Source of the DNA: Physella acuta
Taxonomy: Eukaryota; Mollusca; Gastropoda; Physidae
Length of the DNA: 64,000 bases
Assembly: GCF_028476545.1 (NCBI RefSeq)
Contig: NW_026731991.1
Span: 53,501 to 117,500 of the forward strand
Reading direction: 5' to 3'
Shown: positions 56,092 to 64,000 of the stretch, in pieces
Numbering within the stretch: position 1 is the first letter of the stretch
Layout: each line of letters begins with the position of its first letter
Notes under the pieces: generated by a model
The model's database searches: none
What the model was told of the DNA's origin: nothing
Seen by the model: the letters and a program-made list of their open reading frames with translations, nothing else
Program-made: the position numbers and the translations under genes

Positions 56092-56199
56092 GTACGAACA
56101 TTCGGTAAAGTACTTGGTCCTGCCGCTGCAGGTATAAATGGCTCTTGTCAATCTAGGGTTGTGAAAGAAATCCATCACTGAAATCATTAAATGTGCATG

Positions 56200-57060
<861 letters not shown>

Positions 57061-57690
57061 CAATTTCAGATGCTGTTTTACCACCCCAAAACCTAGGAGT
57101 CACTTTGACACTCGACTCCTGGAGAAAACAAATAGAAAACACACAAAGTAAAAGGATCAAATGACTTAATCTAATAAGGAAATTGGCAGGAACAGACTGG
57201 GGAGGAAATAATCACATCCTGAAAAAACCTACACCAGCTATGTGAGACCTACGTTAGAATATGGTGATTCAACTTGGGGCTCAGAAGCTAAAACAAATAT
57301 TAGCAAAATTGACAAAGTTCAGAACATTGGTTTGAGAATAATGACAGGAGCTATGAAAACATTGCCTATAAAAGCAATGGAGGAAATAGCCGCTCTTTAG
57401 AAGAAATAAGAGAATAAAAAATCCTCAATCAATACACAAAGCTAGAGGCACTGGATAACCATAATCTAAAACACAAACTCCAGAAGCCCAGCCAATCAAA
57501 CAGACTTCAAAGAACAAGTTTTATTAAAGAAGCAAAAAATCTAAAAAAGAAAAATGAGATAGAAAACACCATTCATCGGGCACCCGCGGATTTGGAGATC
57601 ACAGTCCAGTTCATACACGAAGTTGGGCTTGTTGTTTAAATCCTCCAACATATACATAATTAAGAACGAAGAAGAAGAAGAAAGAATATG
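57061..57690 (+). mobile_element. LINE ORF2 fragment with (GAA)n tail
   Basis: In interrupted frames it reads PPQNLGVTLDTRLLEKT, TYTSYVRPTLEYGDSTWGSE, then KIDKVQNIGLRIMTGAMKT. This is the RT/RNase H region typical of animal non-LTR ORF2 proteins. Several stops and shifts show it is dead. The 3' end AATTAAGAACGAAGAAGAAG is identical to the tail of the window's dimeric SINE. Confidence 0.8.
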
Positions 57691-57960
57691 CTGTTTTTAC
57701 TTTTTTGTATAGAGAAAGTATTGTGATCGTACACAAAAATCACATGAAATTTTGACAATTTTCACCGTTTTACACTTCAGTCCTTCATCACATCTGGAGT
57801 ATAGAGGACTTATTTTAATCGGACAAAAATTATAAATCGAGATATATCAAAATTTAGCGTTTTATGCGTAATCCAGTACAAAAAAACTTTACTTTGCAAT
57901 TTCTTTTAACAAATTTTCCTTGTAAGAGGCATACAGTTATTTTTTTTTCAATCTCTTCTT
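57691..57960. repeat. Repeat fragment with GTATAGAGAAAGTATTGTGATCG-like core
   Basis: The segment from TTTACTTTTTTGTATAGAGA resembles, inverted, the AAGAAAGTAAAAA end of family R1. No gene is seen. Confidence 0.3.
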
Positions 57961-60812
57961 TTACTGCATGAAAACCCTGACAGATCCTCTAATTTGTCTT
58001 TTGCAGATAGGACAATCCGGTCTAGAAGAAGCGCAGTCCGCACACGACGCCAGATGACCACAGGGCAGAAAGATGACAGCCACCTCCTGGTCCATACAGA
58101 TCTTACACACTGTCTGCTGACGTAGCTGGTTGTTCTGTTCTTTTATTGTTCTTATCATTTCTAAAAAAAGTTTAGATTGTAGAATACTGTGTAATAAGAT
58201 GCATGACACTACATGTGTTTAAAGTTGCTTCATTTCACAATATAAGTGATTAGGAATAACTAAATAAGAATTAACAATCCAATTTACAGCCTATAATTTA
58301 ATAATGATCATACTTAGATTGTGAGCAATGTCAGGTGAAACACCAGGAGCTGTTGGTGGTGGGATATTGTTTTGGTCCCTGGGTCTATTGTTGTTTATTA
58401 GTAGGTTAAGAAGACCATCAGCAGATATTACAGCACCTGTTGAAAATAATCGATTGGTTACACTGTATCCAAGGTAGGCTTAGCTATATAAACATGTTTA
58501 TTGTTTATGTAAGTTTACATTTTCGTCTGTTATTATTTCAAAAAGAATAATATTAACACCTGATGTTGATCTTTCGAAAGAAAATATCAATATTATATAA
58601 TACTAAAACTTGTAGATAAAGTTCTCCTTAAATGCCACTAATGATCATTAGGCAGTTTAAATATAAATCCTGTTGTGTTTTACCTCCGAAATGACCTTGA
58701 GATTCGAACTCGATCTTCCGGGTTAGCACTAATGTGGATAGCAACTCTCTAATTTTTTTAATAGAATAGAATCTCGTAGAAAAAAAAAGAATTGCGCACC
58801 GAATGAATAGCGCATAATCTATATATTAATAGTACTTTATAAAGAAATAGAGGAATCAATTTAAAAATAAATTCATATACGTTTTTGATAAATCGGAAAT
58901 AGAGTGAAATACAAATCCGGTCATCGAAAACTACTCAAAATATGACAGAAAACAAAGAATTAGATCTCCTATATTTATGTGAAAGTTTGTCAATCTAACT
59001 AAAACTGGACATAAGATATAGGCTTTTGAAAAATCGGAAGTAGAATAAGTTACACTTTTGGTTATTGGAAATAGCTGAAAAGTTGATACAGAACTACAAA
59101 TTTGATATAATACTTATATATGAAATTTTGTCAACCTTGTTATAATGGCACTCAAGTTATCGTGTTTACAGACACACAGACACACACACATACAGACATA
59201 CAGACAAGATTGCAAAATCTCCGTACACGAAAAAGTAAAATACGTTTAACCTTTAGCACACCAATTGACCCTTTTTTAAAAGTGACATTGTACATGCACT
59301 TACCTTTTTCTTCAATAATTCTTGCAGCAGTTTTAACATCTTTAATGCTGTAACCCATCTCAACAACCTCTTGAACTGCTGGGTGTTGCATGAGCTGTTC
59401 ATCATTAGATTCTATATAACATTTAAAAAAAATTATTTTTATTATTTTGATTTTATTATATTTTGAAGTAAAGCTACTTAACACAAAAATAGAAGAAAAC
59501 GAGTATTTTGGTTTAAATAGTTGTTTTCTAGATATTAAAAAATAGATTTATTTGTGAATTAGTGTAAACAAAAAAAAAAGAGAATATCAGTTAGGATTCT
59601 TGTGTAAATTAGGTCTCTAACATTTAGTACTACAGTAGAAGAAATTAAGTGAAACCGAAGGCTAAACAATTGGGTTAAGATTTATGAAAAGATACACCTG
59701 GAGCTAATAATTAAAATATAGAAAAACATGTTAAACAAATTTACCTTGTAAAAACGATGTGTACGTACCATTTAATATCATTTCTACCATTAGCCTGGTG
59801 ATCTAAAATAAAAATTAATATGTAGTTACAATTACCCACTATAATGTAAACACTATTACAATAAGGGAAATGAAAAATGCATTGCAAGATATCTTGTCCA
59901 TCTTCATGTATTTACCTTACAAGAGTCCTTGTTCAACTGCTGAACAATATCGACAAACCCCTGACCCATTCGCTGACGAATAAAAGCACATTTAGGAAAA
60001 TATCTGGCATGCTCAACATACACGTCATCTTCATCTTTCCAGTTCCTGAGTCCACCACCACAGTAGAAACATCTGGCACAGTCACCGTAACCTGTTGCAA
60101 TTATTTTATGAATTCACTTTTATCTTCAAAATATTGGAGTAATATTTAATGTATAACGGACGTTGCAAAATAAATGATAATATGTATTTTTCATAAATTT
60201 ATGCTGAAACAAATTATAAAAAATGCATTGAAAATAAAATCAAAGTAAAATTAGAGCCTTAAAAAGAAACTAATGTAAGGCTTATGTGTGGAATACGAGC
60301 GTGATTTAAACACCATGTTGAAAACTGTGGTAAAAACAAAAATGTAGGCCTACAGGGGAATGTTGGTAAAATTATAAGAGTTTAGAGTATAAAATTGTAA
60401 AAGCACTAGAGTAAGCGACAAATGAGCTTACCAGCATAATAAAAGCCAGAATCTTTCAAGTCATCGACTGACTGATGACGAGCTCTTGGCCAGGAAGCGA
60501 AAGAATCCTGTCTTTTTGATGGGGAGACAAATTCAGGATGTTTGGGTCTATCTGTGATTATTCCTAGTTCTTCATAAGTTGGACCTCGACGTCGCTTTAA
60601 GGTTTGACTATTGCATGTGTTTGAAGCTCTTTCTGTAGCTGCTCCCTGAACAGTTGTGGACTGAGCTGGTACTACTGAAGCAGCTGCAGCTGCTTGCAGT
60701 GAAGGTTCTAAAAGTGTGCTATCTTCTGAAAATAAAGACTGTTTTGCTTGAGGCGTTGGTTGAACTAAAGATGTTGACGCAATGTTGTTCAATTGAGTTG
60801 AAATAGATGCAA
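57961..60812 (-). CDS. Inhibitor of apoptosis protein, BIR-UBA-RING, 5' end not seen
   Basis: Exons on minus are 60812-60432, 60091-59916, 59802-59769, 59411-59304, 58436-58314 and 58160-57961. Phases fit throughout and 339 codons are visible. The first exon holds an Ala/Ser/Gln-rich linker and the front of a BIR (YEELGIITDRPKHPEFVSPS, SFASWPR). The next completes it with the CFYCGGGL-type zinc site and the distal HAR(Y)FPKC motif. A UBA-like segment (VVEMGYSIKDVKTAARIIEE) and a C3HC4 RING (VCKICMDQ, LPCGHLASCADC, CPIC) follow. Four exon lengths (176, 108, 123 and 200 nt) equal those of the gene at 42344-46028, so the two are tandem duplicates. The 60812 exon needs one base from an upstream exon. 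No BIR1 exon lies before 64000, so the start is beyond the window or lost. Confidence 0.87.
58755..59235 (+). repeat. Interspersed repeat R1, copy in IAP intron
   Basis: AATAGAATCTCGTAGAAAAA, GAATTGCGCACC, TAAATCGGAAATAG-like block and TATCGTGTTTACAGACACAC match the other copies. Confidence 0.7.
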
Positions 60813-60814
60813 CT

Positions 60815-61090
60815 GAAATAAACCGGGAGTGATCTCCCCTAAACCTTCTCGAATATTCTTATATAACACTACGGGGGATGGCAACTCGGGATATAGACAA
60901 TATTTTAAATCCATTTTTTATTACTTAAACTTGTTATAATATAATAGAATCTCGTAGAAAAAAGAATTGCACACCAAATGAACGCCAAACAAAATGTGCA
61001 TAATATTGCGCGATATTATTAGTACTTTATAAATTCGCATGCATTTTTTGAGAAATCGGAAATAGCGTAAATTACTACTTACTATCTATA
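60815..61090 (+). repeat. Interspersed repeat R1, partial copy at an exon edge
   Basis: It starts AATAAACCGGGAGTGATCTC directly against the acceptor (TTTATTTCAG on minus) of the second IAP gene, so the repeat supplies the acceptor's T-rich tract. Confidence 0.75.
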
Positions 61091-61302
61091 CACAGTCTAT
61101 GCTAAATACTAATACAAACGCATATGTCTTACTCGGGCAAGTGTCCATTCGGACATAATGTCTACTGCAAGTGGGGGAAAACTGACCGCGACTGTCCAGC
61201 TAGTTCTCTAAGTATATATCGAAAAAATATCCTGTCGTCGACCCCTCGCCTTAAATTTCGAGAGGTTATAGACCAATGCTCAGGGGTACGCCAACCCCAA
61301 AC

Positions 61303-61710
61303 TTCTCTTCTTCTTCTTCGTTCTTAATTATTAGCGTTGAAGGGGATCGAGATTTATCTGCCAGTGGGTTTGAACTCGAGACTTTGTTCGAATATATCAA
61401 CCATGAGCTTTTTGCCGACTCGACCACGCCTTCCAACACAATTAAGCGTTACGTGTCAACTGGTTATGCGCCATTGAGGCCATTGACTCCGATTTCAGCC
61501 TGCTTTTCTTTTTGGATTTGCTTCCATAGCCTTTGTCCAACCAAGAACAATCTACAAGGCAGCAGTTGTTTAATTTTGGAGTTGTCTCTCCTAGAAGAGT
61601 GGCTGTCCCCAGCTAACGAGCCTCATCTGCCCGAGGGTTCGAACTCGAGACTTTTCGGTTTAGCAACCATGAGCTTTACCGACTCGACCACGCCAACCCC
61701 AAACAAACGT
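61303..61710 (-). mobile_element. Dimeric tRNA-derived SINE, minus
   Basis: The plus strand shows CTTCTTCTTCTTCGTTCTTA, then an inverted second head, the body and an inverted first head with GGGTTCGAACTCGAGACTTT. The order is identical to 36131-36530. Confidence 0.85.
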
Positions 61711-61991
61711 GCCGCCTCTGTGTAAAATAGTTAAGCTGATCATTCATATTTTCGTATATAATCATTGTTAATTTTGTGTAAAAACAAGGCACATTAGCAA
61801 AACATTTTTATGGGTATTTAGGCTCTGTACATCTGTCTAATTTGTTTGTATAGTACTTGACTCGGCCATAAGGAAAACTATCAGTCCGCCTTTACTCGTC
61901 CGCTTTAGGCTAAAAACTGAACACAACTCACAAGCACCTTATATAAGCTATATATCGTAAATCATCTACTCAACGCCGTCCCCCAACCCGT

Positions 61992-62190
<199 letters not shown>

Positions 62191-62324
62191 CATAATACAC
62201 ATCATTGTCTTAATTTATCATTTAAATTTAGACATGACAACATAAAATATCTGGATCAAAGCCTATTCGATACGGTTAGTATATAATACATTTGAGTTCA
62301 GGTGTTGATGGGGATTTGACATAC

Positions 62325-62438
62325 CTGTATTTTGAGCAAGGTTAGATAAAGCCCCTGTTCTTATTCCTCTGGTTGCTATAGTTCTTGGTCGTTCACCTTG
62401 CAATTCCTCGAGAAGGGCATCCGCAGAAATGATAGAGT
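62325..62438 (-). pseudogene. Lone linker exon of a third IAP copy
   Basis: Between TTTTCTGCAG and the donor CAG|GTATGT lies a 114-nt open exon encoding SIISADALLEELQGERPR, matching TIISADAILEKLQADQRPR of the gene at 42344-46028, with the same phases. No UBA exon lies upstream before 64000 and no RING exon lies downstream of it. It is either a relic of a third tandem gene whose 5' exons are beyond the window, or an internal exon of a longer transcript that reaches the 60812 exon (phases would fit). Confidence 0.7.
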
Positions 62439-62529
62439 CTGCAGAAAATCAATACTTCATTTTACCATCACAACATTTGCAGAAAAGATATTTTCTAGTT
62501 CACTTACATAATTTAATCTAAAAATATCA

Positions 62530-63290
62530 CGCGGGGTCAAAGCAGCCAATGATAAAACGGTCCCGTCAAGACAACCCTGTCAAATGGACCCCGTCAAAAG
62601 GGTCAGCGACATATTGACCCCGTCATAAAGGATCGCAGCATATAGGCTCCAGTTATTATTTAGGCTCCCGACTAATAGGCTCCCGCCACATAGTTTCTCC
62701 ACAAAACGGCAGTTCCAACTCAATGTGTGGGGAAAGGAGTCCACGCTGTACATTCCTACCTGCAGTATGCGTGTAGGTTATCAAAACAAAATGCCTTTAT
62801 TATGTAAACATCAAGTATATCATACAGTTACATTTCTGTGCTCGCTTTTAAGCAACTGATCTTTACTGTTGTAAATTAAACATTATCAAAACTTTAGCTA
62901 TTAGGGTTCGATTTGTTTGTGAATTGATGTTGGTTCATGAAAAACAATTTCACTCAGGCATTTCAAAAGAGGTTATAGTGGTAATGGAGGTAGGGCAAAA
63001 TGATTACTTTTATGCCAATAGTGGTCATATGATTCATTTGTATGGAGACAATATGTCCGGAGGCATTTTGTCGGAAGCCAACATGTTGGGAGCCCATTTG
63101 TCGTCAGCCAGTATGACGGGAGCCCATTTGTCGGTTGCCAATATGGCCTGAGCCTATTGGTCGGGAGCCAGTAAGTCAGGGCCCTTTTAACAGGGCTATT
63201 TTGACTGGGTCGTTTTGTCGGGGTTCGATTTGACGGGGTCATATTACGGCCCCGATTTGTCCCGGGCCTTTTTGACGGTGCACCTAAAAA
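62530..63290. mobile_element. Long-arm inverted-repeat element built of short tandem units
   Basis: Left arm (62530-62715) is made of CCCCGTCAAAAGGG-type and GGCTCCCGACTAATAGGCTC units. Right arm (63035-63290) is its inverse (GACGGGAGCCCATTTGTCGG, TTTGACGGGGTCATATT). The ~320-bp middle is AT-rich with no transposase frame. The ends are not sharply defined. Confidence 0.6.
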
Positions 63291-63641
63291 TATACTTAAT
63301 ATATTTATATATTTATACAAGCAATGGGTTGTTTTTTTCTTCCACCCATCAGATCGGGTATCTGAAAGTATCAGACAAATTGCTTTTGCAAATAATAGCA
63401 ACTAATTGTTTAATAAAATAAAAAATATGAATACGCCAATTGAATAGAGTTTTATATAGGGTTAAGTTTTGTTCTGTTTCCTTAAATTAAAACTCCTGCT
63501 ATCTAGAATATTAATAACAATTACCTTTAAATAAGGTTCTAAAATTGTAACATCAGTCTTTAAAACGACGACATTCCCGCGTCAGTTTATAATATAAGTG
63601 AGAATAAAACTTTAACGATAATATATCGTTTACTTTTTTTA

Positions 63642-64000
63642 ATAAACCGGGAGTGATCTCCCCTAAACTTTCTCGAATATTCTTATATAAATTAACAGGG
63701 GATGGGAACTCGGGCTATAGACATGATTTTTAATCCATTTTAAATACTTAAAGTTTTAAAAATAGAATAAAATCTCGTAGACAAAAGAATTGCACACTAA
63801 GTGAACGCCAAATAAAAAAGTGCATAATAGTGCGCAATATTATTAGTACTTTAAAAATTTAAATTAGTTTTTTGAGAAATCGAAAGTAGCGTAAATTACT
63901 ACTTCCGGTCAACGGAAATTACTCAAAATTTAACAGAAGGTAAAGAATTAGATCTTTTACTTACATGTGAAATTTCATTTATCTATCTGAACTAGTACTC
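63642..64000 (+). repeat. Interspersed repeat R1, cut by window end
   Basis: AATAAACCGGGAGTGATCTC, GGGGATGGGAACTCGG and ACTTCCGGTCAACGGAAATT follow the order of the copy at 50020. Confidence 0.75.

Noticed and set aside
62924-63401. Frames with GAHLSSASMTGAHL on plus and TNRLRPYWQPTNGLPSYW on minus
   Set aside because: Pentapeptide-like appearance comes from the short GC-rich units of the inverted-arm element.

Overview
This is an AT-rich eukaryotic window with phase-matched GT-AG introns, many (TA)n and (CA)n microsatellites, tRNA-derived SINEs, hAT-, piggyBac- and Helentron-like elements, and an interstitial TTAGGG array. Expanded BIR-UBA-RING inhibitor-of-apoptosis genes, a somatomedin-B ectodomain protein and a metazoan-type Golgi glycosylation set point to a lophotrochozoan, most likely a gastropod snail. 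That is inference; no species can be named from the sequence alone.

Left part (0-17 kb). The 3' part of a DUF288/STELLO-like Golgi glycosyltransferase gene lies on + (2203-4553, two phase-matched exons, 5' exons not seen). A secreted or surface protein with an N-terminal somatomedin B domain follows on - (5913-7586). Next, on -, six exons from 17121 to 11637 join in one continuous frame. They encode a 10-TM-type TPT/SLC35 (triose-phosphate translocator family) transporter fused to a polysaccharide pyruvyltransferase. The two halves are separated by only a 146-bp intron with matching phase and by one extra membrane segment. In fission yeast a TPT-family transporter supplies phosphoenolpyruvate to the Golgi pyruvyltransferase, so this looks like a transporter-enzyme fusion for glycan pyruvylation. 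It is the most interesting object in the window.

Middle part. 17-29 kb has no recognisable gene. It holds Helentron-like and piggyBac-like non-autonomous elements and a 17-bp-unit minisatellite (24.3-28.5 kb). The minisatellite is split by a block of degenerate TTAGGG repeats bracketed by inverted C-rich arms. From 29.0 to 39.0 kb a 12-exon + strand gene encodes a small secreted cysteine-rich protein with about three related modules. Its introns are loaded with minisatellites, SINEs and three hAT MITEs, two of them in one intron, each with an 8-bp target duplication.

Right part. Two inhibitor-of-apoptosis genes lie in tandem on - (42.3-46.0 kb, looks whole; 58.0-60.8 kb, 5' end not seen), with four exon lengths exactly conserved. 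A single linker exon of a third copy lies at 62.3 kb. Between them is an incomplete gene of unknown function with an N-terminal membrane segment (49.0-52.6 kb, -). LINE fragments, SINEs, a foldback hairpin, an unclassified repeat family and long (TA)n tracts fill the rest. I saw no rRNA, tRNA gene, CRISPR array, LTR element or virus-like element.
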